Notes: generated by a model not told the origin, from the sequence alone. A stretch of DNA of 64,000 nucleotides from Alentia gelatinosa (GCA_950022655.1 OX465583.1:70629152-70693151); one strand, 5' to 3'; counted from the stretch's first letter, positions 21,210 to 32,804 are shown. A program made the numbers and translations.

Positions 21210-22110
21210 TATTTAACACAGTTCTCTGCATGGACGCACTTAACCGTTTTTTCACTCTTCAGTCTCCATTCTAAGTTTGGGGGTTATCTACAATGTTATT
21301 TAATATGAGTCAAGAATATAATTGACATTATTAATGATAAGTTCATCCAGCTTATACAATTAGCAGGTGGCATATTGGTACAGGGTAAGCTTTGTAAACT
21401 CTGTGCTGGGATTGGCTGTTGAAGCAACGACCAATGAGGACTGACCACTCTCGTTGCACATTTCCGGAGGGCCGCTCAAGTTATCGACAACTCAGGTGTC
21501 ATGTCAGTGGGCTCTGCCCCATGCGGCCAGACTGGGAACTAGAGTGAGTGATAATGAGGGTAAACATACCATTCACTACATGGCTGCCGTACGGTCAACA
21601 TCAAGTCAGAGAGGAGCTGCTACAAAATGGCAACTGTCTTAATGCAGTCTTTTCGATACTAATAAATATAGACAATTTAGATGACTAATCTCTTAGCATA
21701 GAAACCAATATGATTGGTCATGAGAGGGATGTATAGACTGGAACTTTAAAGTATATTAGCTCTTTTAAAGCCTGTTCTGTGGCCACCTTGACTGCACACT
21801 CTCCCAGCTGATGCTCTAACTACCTTAATTAGAATCTCTGCTGGAAGAGTGAATTAAATAGATTTTAGTTGTGCTTGGAGAGTGTATACAGCTGCCAGTG
21901 CCCTTAAAGCCCTTTTTCATGTTCTCCTTTTCTCTATTTGTGTATTTTAATAAAGAGACCATGAAGACTTGTTATCAATTAGCTAAGTTAATTATGTTTC
22001 GAAGCGAGTACTAAAAAGTTATATTCCACAATTTCGAAAAGTTTGCCTTGCTTCGAGGTATTTGTCTCGAACCCTTTTGCCTAAAAAGCGATCGGACCTG
22101 ACCAACCTCT
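21210..22110. other. No recognised gene
   Basis: Unique sequence. If the hammerhead-like motif marks a retroelement, this stretch could hold its remnant, but I recognise no conserved protein in any frame. Confidence 0.35.
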
Positions 22111-22111
22111 A

Positions 22112-22444
22112 AAGACCCATTTCCATTCGTCAACGAAAACGGCAGAGATATTTTTAGTTCTCCTGAAAGTCTTTAGGTGGTGCCCATGACTGTGCGTCGG
22201 TATCAAATAATCGGTGAGGGTAGTAGTTTGCACTGAAAGACCTCAAATCAATGGGTTTTCATTCTGTCAGTTCCGGAAGAAAGCCAGTGGTGGTGCCAAA
22301 TTGTATAATCTAAAGTCCAATACAACAGTGCTAAGGTCCTTTGGTGGTTACTGACTGTAGTTCGGTTATGGCCAATGGAAATAGGCTATTAGGAGAACAC
22401 AAAAAATCTACACCGTGTTTGTCGGCCAATGGAAACGGGCCTTA
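22112..22444 (+). mobile_element. MITE H, long form
   Basis: The left end AAAGACCCATTTCCATTCG and right end CCAATGGAAACGGGCCTTA are inverted repeats. ATCGGTGAGGGTAGTAGTT and GGTGGTGCCAAATTGTATAA mark the long form seen at 55357. Further H tail fragments continue to about 22567. Confidence 0.75.
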
Positions 22445-22861
22445 TATAGACAGACTTATAAGGTTTCACAAAAAATCGGTGCCATTTCCGTCGGCCAATG
22501 GAAACGGGCCCATAGGAGAACACAATTAATCGATACCATTTTCATTGGTAATTGGAAAATGGGTTATAGTGAGTATGTAAATGATGCATGCATAGAATGT
22601 ATGGGATAAGTGTGTGCAATTGTAACCAGAGGGTGTGAGCGAGGGATGCGTGAGAAGCCCACCCCCCATTGACCTGCACGATACAGATCATGGACGGGTA
22701 ATTACTGAAATGAGATGATCTTTTTTCATACAGCAATTTACAACTGTGCATGTGTCCATATATGTAAAACGGCAGGTAATATGTTGCATGTCAAGATAGT
22801 CTGTGCACAAAGGTGGGTGCAGAATGTGGTTAGAATAAGAGAGAAAGTGGTACCCATAGCC

Positions 22862-23365
22862 TTATCTCACCCCTGGAATAAATGTCCATAAGCTTAACAT
22901 TGGGAACTCGTTCTCCATGCCCCTTCAAGTATTGCAGTCCGTTCTCAATGGTCTACATCCTGTGCGTTGTCCATTTTTTAGTGTGTACAGGGGTGAGATA
23001 AATACTAAAGAAGAAACCAACAAGTTTTGGTCAACGTCATCGTTTTCCACGAGTTTGACCAAAACGAGTTGCTTTCTGTATTTATCTCACCCCTGTACAC
23101 ACTAAATGAATGGACAACCCTCAGGATATAGACCATGGAGAACAGACTGCAATACTCATAGGGGCATGGAGAACGAGTTCCCATTGTCAAGCATATGGAC
23201 ATTTATTCCAGGGGTGAGATAAAGAAAACAACTCGTTTTGGTCAAAGAAGTCTCCAACTCGTTTGAATGCTATGTGATATTCACTTGGCTGTGGCCTTGT
23301 TCATATCACTCTGCATCAAACTCGTGGAGAACGGTGACTTGATTACTTTCCCACGTAACTTCTAA
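22862..23365. mobile_element. Compound subfamily B element: two inverted TIR modules
   Basis: Order: plus-strand TIR module (22862-23000, TTATCTCACCCC to GGGGTGAGATAA), a collapsed hairpin (23001-23077), minus-strand TIR module (23078-23222), then a full-length hairpin module (23223-23365). Each module's edges match other B copies, which shows that the two modules can be rearranged independently. Confidence 0.8.
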
Positions 23366-23564
23366 TTAACGGTCACATATCTTATGGTATTTCACCACAC
23401 TCAATTAGGTCCTGCTGGAATGTCCTTTGTGTTTTCTAATCAACCACATTCCTTTTTACAAACTTCCTCGAGAACCGGATTCAATTAAATGTATGTGGTT
23501 TGTCACTACCGAAGCTAGTCGTTCTTTCTTCTTCTTATGAAAATCAAAACCTATGTAATTTTCC

Positions 23565-24020
23565 TGAAAATCTAATATGAAAATCACAAGGTCTTGTAGA
23601 ACATATATGTCTGACTTAAAAATTGGGATGACCGTGCTAGTTTTTGATTTAGAGATCAATATTATGATAACATTATAAAAGCATATATAGCAATTCTACA
23701 TCGTTGTTTTTCACACAGTAAGATCCCATGTCATCTTCTTAAAACTTTCACAGAATAAAGTAAATGTGTAAAACTACACATTTAAGTTCTAGAAATTGTA
23801 GATCATAGTACTTGTCTCCTTAGGGAAAATGGAAGAAAGCCATATTCGTGAGTTCATTTCCGAGGTAATTCAAGTGAATCTAACTTTGTCTATTTGGGGG
23901 TAAATTGGACAAAACGTTAAATTTGTTCATGTGACATAAGGATGATTCCAAAGTGTCTAAAAAAGATCAAAATTTGTTAAAAGTCTCAAGGAATTGCAGG
24001 ATATGCCATTTAATTTTTGC
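23565..24020 (+). mobile_element. AT-rich element AA, copy
   Basis: TTTTCCTGAAAATCTAATATG, GACCGTGCTAGTTTTTGATT, AACTTTCACAGAATAAAGTA and a right end CAGGATATGCCATTTAA align in order with 60100-61095. This copy lacks both the inverted duplication and the nested element found there. Confidence 0.65.
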
Positions 24021-24059
24021 ATCAAAGGTCTGCAACTTATTCACCCTTAACAGCAATAT

Positions 24060-24300
24060 TTAAACTATTCATTTGAGTGCTAAAATCTCTAGATCACCGT
24101 ACTTTGGGGTTTTTTTGCGAATTTTGGGAAAATTAAATTTTGAGTACATTTCCTACGTAAATCAGGCCAATCTAAAGTTGTCTACTTTTGGATAAGTTGG
24201 AGAGAATACTAAATTTGTTCATTCTGCATTAGAATTATTCCAAACCATCAAAAAAAATAACAATATTTAAAAGTCACCAGGTAATACCTTGAAATCCGTG
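24060..24300 (+). mobile_element. Element AA, diverged right half
   Basis: CTCTAGATCACCGTACTT, ACATTTCCTACGTAAATCAG, AAATTTGTTCATTCTGCAT and AAAAGTCACCAGGTAATACC parallel the preceding copy and 60850-61060. It looks like a tandem partial duplication. Confidence 0.55.
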
Positions 24301-24720
24301 CATCAAGGATGTGACCATGGAATATTCGTTCTTTGGATACCTATATAGAAGAACGCCCAAGGTTGGCCGAACAGACATCGTTTGTACACTTCTTTTATCT
24401 CTGAAATAAAAGAAAAATCTGCAGCCTGAACAGCAATATTTCACCCTGTTAAAAATAAAACTGTTAAAAAGGTTCTCCAGACGCGTGCAGCGGCACGTAA
24501 GCTATCCGCCGATACCTGTCATCGTTTTTACCTGCACCAATTCTCCGTTACTTTACAGGACTGTGTTGTCATGTGCATGCAGATTGGTTATAGTGGTGAT
24601 TTACCGAGATGCGTGGTGTGTCGTTTGTTGCGTCTGTGCGACTGTGATACCTTTTATTTGTAGATATAAGTTTGGTATATTCTGATTAATTATTTTACAG
24701 CTTATCCCTAGCTGGCCTGG

Positions 24721-24900
24721 GCCCCGTTGTTCCACTTTTTGTGGTATCGCTAGCTTTAATCGGATCGCAATTTTATTTTTATAATCACTTTAACGATCCA
24801 ACTAAAATAGCAATGTTACCATAATATCCGATCGTATCTCTATAATCACGTGGTATATCTAATTTTTACGATGCGATAGCGATACAACAATTCAGGGGCA
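24721..24900. mobile_element. Candidate MITE with GCGAT words
   Basis: GCCCCGTTGTT and TGTATCGCTA type words at the edges are partly complementary, with repeated ATCGC/GCGAT and CGATC words inside. Termini are imperfect and only one copy was recognised. Confidence 0.35.
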
Positions 24901-25275
24901 CATATTGAATGAGATTCGTTAGTTCCTTGATTAAATACATAGCACCATAGATAAAACTGATCTGACATCTGGTGGTGTGGATTGCTATTTCCTATAGGTA
25001 GAAGAACAAGGGGGCAGGGGTTGGTGGTGCCACCATGGTCCTTATTTAGAATATCAGATTAGGCTGTAATTAACCTATAGCAATACGATCCGCAGTGCTG
25101 TGAAAGTCCGCGAAAAAACTATCGCTAAAGGCCGTATTTTACGTGGCGATGCGCCTGTGCAATTCCGACGCGAGCCACAAAATTTCAAGAGCAACGTTTA
25201 GGCCCTTGGATCGCTATTCTGGGATCCGCAGCTCTGTCGTAAATGTGGAGCAACGAGGACCAGGCGATCTGTCTA

Positions 25276-25568
25276 TTATCTCACCCCGCTATTTTTCTCC
25301 ATAGGCTTAACATTAGGAACTCGTACTCCACGGCCATGAAGTTCGTGTAACCAATACTCAATGGTTGATTGGGTGATTCATTTTATCAATAAATTATGTT
25401 ATCCAGGGTGAGAAAAAATCAGAAACTCACTCAATGAAAGTAGGTTGGTCCACACTCCACCTTGTTTGACCACAGAGTGATTCACTCAGCTTCGCTTCGT
25501 GAATTACTCTGCAGTCAAACTCGGTGGAGTACGGACCAAGCTATTTTCATCTCGTGGGTTTCCTTCTA
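25276..25568 (+). mobile_element. Bipartite hairpin MITE, subfamily C
   Basis: The TIR module runs TTATCTCACCCCGC, CATAGGCTTAACATTAGG to TCCAGGGTGAGAAAAAATC. Hairpin module: TTGGTCCACACTCCACC pairs with GGTGGAGTACGGACCAA. The repeated word is CTCCAC rather than B's GTTCTCCA. Confidence 0.82.
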
Positions 25569-25695
25569 ATAGGCCTATTTCCATTGGCCGATAAACACAG
25601 TGTAGATTTGTTGTGTTCTCCTCATTGCCTATTTACATTTTGCGTCAGCAATCACCAATATACTGTCAGGAACCACCGACGGACCTTACCTTTAG
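25569..25695 (+). mobile_element. MITE H, left part
   Basis: TAGGCCTATTTCCATTGGCC, TTGTGTTCTCCTCATTGCC and ATATACTGTCAGGAACCACC are H words. It abuts the C copy and lacks its right arm. Confidence 0.7.
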
Positions 25696-25699
25696 TACA

Positions 25700-26140
25700 C
25701 AACTTTACTATCCACCTACCCAGAGCATACAGATAATGTATCCACCCAATACAAAGTGTCCATAGAAAACACATAGGGAGTGTGTATCACCATATCCGGA
25801 GTATACAGATATATCCACCTAATACAAAGTGTCCATAGAAAACACATGGGGAGTGTAGAAAAATAATTAGCCATTTTAGTTTTATGCAATAAAAACACTT
25901 TACTGCACGCTCTCTAAAATACAGTCATCCCATGTTAGGCCTATGGCACTTTTTATCATGGATATAATAGGATAACCAGTGCGAGGGTTCCAGATAAATC
26001 CAGTTGATCCTAGGTCTATGTAAGGAGTCCTCCTGACCTCTTCTGGCTGACCTTGACCTAGTTTCCCGCCCACACAGCTCCGAGTTTTCAGCATTGTGAA
26101 GTTTCCGGCTCTCGTCACGAGTCTTATTAACCTGAGCGTG
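25700..26140. other. Local direct repeat, otherwise unrecognised
   Basis: ACAAAGTGTCCATAGAAAAC with following ACATRGGGAGTGT occurs twice (about 25750 and 25823), each preceded by related ATCCACCYAATAC words, with a spacing near 73 bp. No gene is recognised. Confidence 0.55.
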
Positions 26141-26143
26141 TCT

Positions 26144-26370
26144 CAACATTCCTGGGGTTTGCTGGACACTGTGCTCAATTCACACACACCAGGAAATATC
26201 TACAAGCCTTGAGGTACAAATCCCTTATTATCCATTCTGTTCATTGATTCCCCTCCGTCGTTCTATTTCTGCCAGTTCTTACTTCTACACTTAGTAATTT
26301 CTATTTTTATCTATCCCCCTCCCTCTCCACCCCCTCCTGCATTTCTTTTAAAGTTGTTGAATGATATTCG
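26144..26370 (+). repeat. Direct repeat, uninterrupted copy
   Basis: ACATTCCTGGGGTTTGCTGG ... CACCAGGAAATATCTACAAG ... CTACACTTAGTAATTTC ... CTCCACCCCCTCCTGCATTT recurs at 26554-27145, where it is split by an insertion. It establishes the pre-insertion state. Confidence 0.8.
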
Positions 26371-26553
26371 TTCCCTTTCTTCATTGCTGTTCGCTTTACT
26401 TGTCTTCGCTTTCCGTTCTGTTTTTCATAACCGTAGGCCCTTATTTACCACCTAATACATCTTTGTCATCAGGAAATGTATAAGTGCACCCGCCAGGCCG
26501 GTTTAATGAAGCTAGTTGTTTTAAGATTCGGAAATGATTGGTAATCTACATTC

Positions 26554-27145
26554 CTGGGGTGTGCTGGACAGTGTGAGTTCAATTCAGACAAACCAGGGAG
26601 GTGTTTTTAAAACTAAGAACGATACTGGCTGAACAATTACAATCATGACTAATCTCAGGCGACAGTGACCACGATCGAAGGGTCAGTACGTTTTTAAACG
26701 TGGTCTGCATAATTCCTGGATATCTTTTGCAGTTTTTCTGGTTTACTTATTTTCCTGTTTTTCAATGGAAAACATTCTGTTATATAAAATAGAACCAACC
26801 TAGCATCGGACCTAAAGAAAGGTAAAACTTATGACCTTTTAAAAGATTGAAATAAGGATATTTCCCTGATCATCCTGTAAGACTGTGCTCCGTAAAGACG
26901 TATCACTTTAGGTAACGAGAATGCAACAAAGACCACGACAAGATCAATCTTTTAATCGTTCTTATTTTTAAAAACAACTCCAAGGAAAAATCTACACACC
27001 TTGAGGTACATCTCCCTCAACCTATTCCTGTTGATTGATTCCCCTTCGTCTTTTCTGCCAGTTCTTCCTTCTACACTTAGTAATTTCTATTCTTATTTAC
27101 CTCCCTCCATCTCCACCCCCTCCTGCATTTTCTTTTAAGTTGACT
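26554..27145 (+). repeat. Direct repeat, interrupted copy
   Basis: The left part to CAGACAAACCAGGGA and the right part from CCAAGGAAAAATCTACAC together match the repeat at 26144-26370. About 380 bp of unrelated sequence lies between. Confidence 0.8.
26600..26979. mobile_element. TIR element inserted in a direct repeat
   Basis: The left terminus GGTGTTTTTAAAACTAAGAA and right terminus TTCTTATTTTTAAAAACAACT are inverted repeats. CCAGGGA (26593-26599) and CCAAGGA (26980-26986) are probable target duplications with one change. A 7-8 bp duplication would fit a hAT-type element. No transposase frame is seen. Confidence 0.7.
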
Positions 27146-27269
27146 GTAGTTCTGGATTTATCTCAACCCTTTCATTGACATTGAAGAGCATCACAATATC
27201 AGAATAATTCAAATTACTTCGCAAATCCAGTTGGTTAGTAGAGGTTTAGCATATAATCAAATACCACCT

Positions 27270-27296
27270 ATATATATATATATATATATATATCTA
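27270..27296. repeat. (TA)n microsatellite
   Basis: An alternating TA run immediately upstream of a D copy. Confidence 0.95.
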
Positions 27297-27300
27297 TATT

Positions 27301-27682
27301 AAGCACAATGCCCATCTACCGATTTCGGAACATTTATGTACCCTTGTCGGTGACAAACGGACAGTAATTTGTCTCAGCCAAGGCATCCTAACAGAGTCGG
27401 CCTTAGTCGGTAGATGTTGGGCGGCTAGGCAAAGGTGAGCCACTGATTATTGAACCACCTCCTTCAGTTGTCCCTTTGTCACCGACAAGTTGTGGTTTCT
27501 GTGTTCCAAAATCGGTGGCGCAAAGTTTATCAACATGTTGATAAATCTAGTCACTGACAACGGAACGTTGGTAAATGGGGCTTGATTAGGTTACGTAATT
27601 TGCCTGCGACAAGTTCACCGACTCCTATACGATTTGCAAACTAATCGTTCAACCCTTAATCGGTAGATGGGTATCGGGCTTT
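27301..27682 (+). mobile_element. MITE D, full length (reference copy)
   Basis: It runs from AAGCACAATGCCCATCTACC to GGTAGATGGGTATCGGGCTT. TTTATCAACATGTTGATAAA at 27527-27546 is a perfect 20-bp palindrome. Blocks in order: CATTTATGTACCCTTGTCGG, TTTGTCTCAGCCAAGGCATCC, CGGTAGATGTTGGGCGGCTAG, TGCGACAAGTTCACCGACTCC. Flanks are compatible with a TA or TTA duplication. Confidence 0.9.
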
Positions 27683-27689
27683 ACCGGGG

Positions 27690-29015
27690 TGATTGTTGAG
27701 TATTTTTTTCTAACATTATTCCTACGGCTAAACTTGTACCAGGGGTGAGATAATCGAGCCCTCTGCACTTGCTCCATATTCCCACACCCATATTACTTCT
27801 CCCCTCCCCACCCATCACCCTCCCATAAAAAAAAAACGTCAGACATAGTGTCAACACCAAGCCGCCGTCAACGCAAACGACGCTTCCCATTCCACACTTG
27901 ACGGTGACGTCTGTGACAGTCCCACTCAAGGCCAACTGCCTCCAGGGCTTCATGGACTCCCAATTAAAATTTGACGAAAGTTTGAACATCGTACACCAAG
28001 AAGACATTCATATTTTGGAGTGCGTCCAACCCACCAATGCAGTTGGCAACATTTGGTTCCATTACTGACTTCTTCCGAATAGACAACTAGTGTGTTGTCA
28101 GTTTGGAAAATAAAAACGTACTTAATAGACAGCGAATAGCGTTAAGGGCCGTACAAATCTATATAGTCACCACAAGAAAGCTACAAATGGATAGAATAAG
28201 TAAAGATTGATATTGATTCTACAATTAACTTGGTTTTGTAATAATAGCTTTTTTTAAAATTAGGATAAGATTCGCATACATGCCAGTATTTAGGTCTACC
28301 ACCAGATAAAAAAAAACATATATATATGAAATAATTATAAATATTGTACCATTATTTTGGCTACATCATTGTCAATTATCACAAAAATGTTTTTCATAAC
28401 TGCCATTATAATTATGATCTGAATATAGGCTGAACTAAAAAAACTATGTGACAGTAATTTGAGTCGATTAAGACCATATGTAGTAGATGCATTGTTAGAT
28501 AGTAGTCATAATCATGGCAATAATGATATTTCACACTACCATGTAATACAGTAAAACAATGCAGATAATACAGGACAAAATCCCAATTAAAGAAAGGCAA
28601 CACAATTATGACTAACTGCCGAGAATATAAAAACAACACACGAAATAGGATGGAAAATGATGGTAATAAAATCGATGAAAATAAGACTTTTATTGACATT
28701 GAAATGTTATACGCCCAAGCATACTTTGTGCTACGTCTAGATATACCTTGTATTGCTTGAAAAGTGCTTGACTGCCTTTTTAAGGGCAGACTTTGTGCTG
28801 GATTTCCTGAAAAGTTCAAGTAGGTTGTCCCAGATATTCTGATTTCGGTAAAAGGGGGCTTGCTTCAGCATTTGGGTTTTTGGTCTAGGTGACCCAACAG
28901 GAATATAACGTAAGATGTAAGCCACGTAATATGTTTCATGTGACAAAGTGTCATGACACAGAAGTAATACGAGCGAGATGTTCGAGAGATCTGGGTAAAC
29001 TCTTGTGAAAAAAAA
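27690..29015. other. No recognised gene
   Basis: AT-rich unique sequence with several minus-strand frames of 60 to 135 codons. None shows a conserved domain, signal peptide followed by a body, or a splice context that I trust. Confidence 0.4.
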
Positions 29016-29017
29016 CC

Positions 29018-29533
29018 CTAAAGTGGGATTCACACGGTGGGACAAATGGTCCTGAGACTGGTGTACTTCACACCTTTGCACCAGTCGGCTACTATTTCCA
29101 GCTTTCACAGATTAGGGTGTTGTACAGTCTCAGCATAACATGATTCATAGTCTCACCCCTACACCCCCTACACTCCTACACAGGGTACACAGGGTACACA
29201 GGGTACACAGTTGCCGAGGTACTTCCTCTTGGGAATAGGTGTGATTTAGGACCACTGAGACTCACCGACTGGGGGAGAATGCATGGAGTACATTTATCTC
29301 ACCAAAATACCCCCTAAATTTTAAACCTGTTTAAAGTCAAAATCTCATGAGATTCTGTTCCCTGTAAGGGGTGATTGTCGCCGACAATTGCAAGGAAAAA
29401 ACTTTGTCTCAGCAAAATGGAACTCCATAATTCAGACGAGGAGATTGTGTTCCAGTACCAAATCTCAACAGGATTTGTCTCAGACAAACACCCCGAGAGG
29501 TACATGGATCCTACTGTGTGAATCCCACTTTAG
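29018..29533 (+). mobile_element. MITE Q, full length
   Basis: Terminal inverted repeats of about 25 bp start CTAAAGTGGGATTCACACGG and end GTGTGAATCCCACTTTAG. Internal blocks include TTGTCGCCGACAATTGCA, TCAGACGAGGAGATTGTG and GGATTTGTCTCAGACAAAC. TA lies at both edges. GGTACACA is repeated in tandem at about 29180-29203. Confidence 0.85.
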
Positions 29534-29539
29534 ACTATA

Positions 29540-30540
29540 GAGGTGAATTCAAGGGTGGAAACGAATCTAAAGTAACAATTAATCAGTCAGGATGTGGCTG
29601 GCTCAATGGTTCTTAACTAAGATATTAACTGAATATATATATATATAGTTTAAAAAGCATTAGTAACTTAGGGGAGCATAGGACAGTCCACAATGGAATG
29701 ATGTAATCCCAATGGATGTTACAGTTGAAAAAGATGACTATGATGCGTTCTTTTTTCCTGTAAATGTCATGAATTTTTGATTAACACTGCTCTTCATAAA
29801 AGAAAATATTGAAAAGAGAGTTCATAATCAAATAGATTTCTGGATTTTTCTGTAAACTGTATCCGAAGTCATATCCGAATATATGCGCAAGTGTTTCAAT
29901 GTGGATGGCTTAATCTGATATATTTCTATATACCTGTGGGCGAATGTCTCAATTTTACTGACCAGGAGTACAGACTCCGTTCGTCACTGAGTGACGAAAG
30001 AATATCCATACATCCCTCTGTACCTCGTGACCACTCATTCTACCATTTAGTGAGTTATAGAATGGCATTTTCAATTATTTCTAGGTGCATAATAAAAAAG
30101 AAACACAGTGAGTGTGACTTAATTCTGATCAAACTATCTCTAAACAGATTCCATTCAGTCACACTAACTGTGTCTCCATATATTAAATCATTGATATATT
30201 GGTCAGTGTTCCAGTGAATGGAGGGTTTGAGGACACAGAATGCCTTCTCAATGGCTCTTTCTATACGGATGTCAAGCTCTCCCCCACGTATTGTAGTAGG
30301 CTGTGTCACAACACGACAAGATAAGATCCAGAAAGGTGTTGGATGCATCTATTCTGGTGTCTCACACTCTAGGACTAGTAAGATTGAGCTGATGAGATCA
30401 GGATTACAGACAAGCATCGAAACACAATGGCACATAAATAGAATTTGAAGTCACCTTAGGCCTGCAGTCCAGAGGACAACCAACTGAGACACATACTGAA
30501 TAAGGGAGCTGAATGACCTTTTGACCTCCACAACACACTG
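29540..30540. other. No supported gene; short (TA)n
   Basis: A short TA run lies at about 29633-29647. The minus-strand frame at 30055-30348 has a plausible amino-acid composition, but I cannot match it to a family and it is short. Confidence 0.35.
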
Positions 30541-30544
30541 CAGC

Positions 30545-30655
30545 AAAAAGCCATGTTCCAATGTCCCACGAAAACGGCACCGATTAGTTGATTTCTCGGT
30601 CAGCGGTGGCCAACGACTACATGTCGGTATCTAAGAATCGGTGAGAGTACTTTGT
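30545..30655 (+). mobile_element. MITE H fragment
   Basis: TCCCACGAAAACGGCACCGA, TCGGTCAGCGGTGGCCAACG and TCGGTATCTAAGAATCGGTG are diverged H left-end words. Confidence 0.5.
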
Positions 30656-30659
30656 AGTT

Positions 30660-30860
30660 TGTATGGACATAGCCAGCACATACGGATATGGTGTATGCTC
30701 CGGGTGGCGCATACGGAAAAGTAGTGCATAACTAAAACGTCCACATGCCACTTGTCTAGAAAAGGTGGATTTATAAATACAATATAGACTGGTTTCAGAT
30801 AAAAGCGGTTGTATGCTCTACGCAATGCCCTCGCATACGCTCGGATATTACTCCTCGGAG
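30660..30860. mobile_element. Candidate MITE with GCATACG words
   Basis: CACATACGG, GTATGCTCC, GCATACGG, GTATGCTCT and GCATACGCTCGG recur near both edges of an AT-rich core. The pattern resembles the word-rich MITEs; termini are uncertain. Confidence 0.35.
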
Positions 30861-31194
30861 CATTTGAAAGCTTGTATCAATATTGTGTATATATATATGG
30901 CACATATAGTGTGGTTCAATGTATGTTAAAAATCTAGGCTTGTTGGGGTTTTGTGGGGATTTTACAATGGTAATCTAGAACTACTTTGAATCTGCTTTTC
31001 GATAGCGCTGGCCGGAAGTGGACCGTGGGGTAAGAAGGTCGGTTTGGTCTCTATTTGCTATGGGTAATTGGTGACAGTTCTGAAATGTTTTTAGTATCTT
31101 AGACGGACACCCTCTTCTTGCTAACCAGCAGATAACCACCCAGCTGTGTGTTAAGGTCCCTGTACAGAGAACATCACAGGTCGTTCATTTATAA

Positions 31195-31545
31195 ATCATT
31201 CTATCTAGATAGAATGACTTGACCATGCTGTACATGCTACAAAATGAGATGGGGTATTGTTGTTTTTTACAGAGCGAGGCCCTAGCCCATGTTCCGTAAA
31301 TAACATCAGGTTTTGTGGCATGTACAAGCATGGTGGGTCGTTCTATATTCATTATATACCCAAAATTGATAAAATTTTACCCTATGTTGGCCTAGAAGAC
31401 ATGTCAGCATGAAAGCCGACACACTGCTGATGTTCCAACGTGTGCAATATAATAGTGTACTGCACAGGGGTCAGTATACAATTTATACTGCATAGGGAGC
31501 AGCAGTACGTAATTATCAAATATACTGCATGAGTATATAATAAAA
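31195..31545 (+). mobile_element. Family L element, copy 1
   Basis: ATAGAATGACTTGACCATGC, TGTACATGCTACAAAATGAG and later GTGGCATGTACAAGCATGGT form a stem. CAACGTGTGCAATATAATAG and ATTTATACTGCATAGGGAGC follow. The same order is seen at 54410-54768. This copy lacks the first hairpin. Confidence 0.8.
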
Positions 31546-31769
31546 TTGTTGTAATGGACGCATCACCACATACCCTATCACTGTGCTATTTAGTATTTAA
31601 GAGTCCAACAGTGTTTGAGATAGAGTGGCCAATGCTAATATAAGTATGTCAGTTATTGGATTCTGAGTGGGATGCGTACTTGATAGAAGTTGAAGAAAGG
31701 CTGTAGCCAGACAGATGCAACACTAATTATCTTGCCACTAATTGATTTTATTACTTGCACAATACAGAG

Positions 31770-31870
31770 TCTCTATATTAAACTTAAGGAGCCTTCAGAT
31801 CGCTACTGGGTAGAATACAGAAAGCTGTATTCTACTCCCTACTCAGTAGAAAACGGGTTTTCTTTCACCT
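31770..31870. mobile_element. Dispersed repeat T, fragment
   Basis: AGATCGCTACTGGGTAGAAT with AATACAGAGTCTCTATATTA and CTACTCAGTAGAAAACGG matches T words at 63885-64000. A small inverted duplication of TAGAATACAG lies within. Confidence 0.5.
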
Positions 31871-32068
31871 CATGTACACTATATAAACGATAGATGGCAC
31901 TGACGTCCAGTTTCTTATCATTTATATGATATTTTCTAATAATAAATCGAGATGTGGGTAATAGATATAACATTACCATTATTTTTATCTGCGTGGTCGT
32001 ATTCTCCTTGTAGTTGACACTACGTACAACTGCGCATCAGAATTTTTTAGACGAACTTGAGACATATA

Positions 32069-32152
32069 AGGCACATAGTTATTGTGGTATGGAGACCGCC
32101 ATCTTGCCCCCCGAAGCTAAACAAAACACCAGACCTGTGGTGAGTCCAGTTA
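32069..32152 (-). repeat. Dispersed repeat GG, copy 2
   Basis: The inverted counterpart of 6379-6460, with CGCCATCTTGCC and CTAAACAAAACACCAGACC. Its presence at two loci argues against reading the YY1-like word as a local promoter. Confidence 0.6.
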
Positions 32153-32598
32153 TCAATGGGTTTAATCGAAAATATTTATTTTGGTTCACCAAAAAGGGTT
32201 TTAGCCTCGTCTCACGATTATCTATAGATTATGACAGTAGAAATCAACGGTTGTCTCCCGTCTACAGTGGCGCTATCTTACAATCTCCTGGCGGATATAT
32301 CGGGACTAGCAATCGCTCTGTGCCCTATAGTCTCTGGTGCGTTTAGAAAGGCTATTTTCCCAATAATTAGGGTGGAATGCGAAGAGGATGCCCTGCCGAA
32401 GTTCATGTCTCATTACAGGCTTTTAGTGCGCCTTGATATCCTCCTAATGTGTCAACATTATCTGTAATCATTGCGCATGTGTGCACAGATGACACACATT
32501 CAGGTTAAACGTATCGACGATAATTTACTGCCCAAGTTAACTCCAATGAGATCAGAAACACACATGATGAAGGATACATTCTCATATATATGATACTA

Positions 32599-32745
32599 TA
32601 GAGAAACAGGCTTACTGTCTCTGTACGGATAAAATACTCGGTAAAATCGGCGATCGGATGAACCGATGCCGCAGGCAGAGGTTCATCTGTTCGCAGATTT
32701 TACCAAGTATTTTATCCGTACGGAGACAGCCAGCCTGTTTCTCTA
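32599..32745. mobile_element. Hairpin MITE with GCCGCAGGCA loop
   Basis: Arms start TAGAGAAACAGGCTTACTG and end GCCAGCCTGTTTCTCTA. They continue through CGGATAAAATACTCGGTAAAAT and its complement almost to the middle. The loop at 32668-32677 reads GCCGCAGGCA. Edges read TA. No coding capacity. Confidence 0.82.
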
Positions 32746-32804
32746 TTATTATATACCTTAAAATATCCTATTTTTTAACCTTGCTTCTGGTGGAGTTTTT
32801 TTAT

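Noticed and set aside
30055..30348. Minus-strand 97-residue frame with protein-like composition
   Set aside because: I could not match it to a family and the length is within chance expectation for AT-rich DNA.
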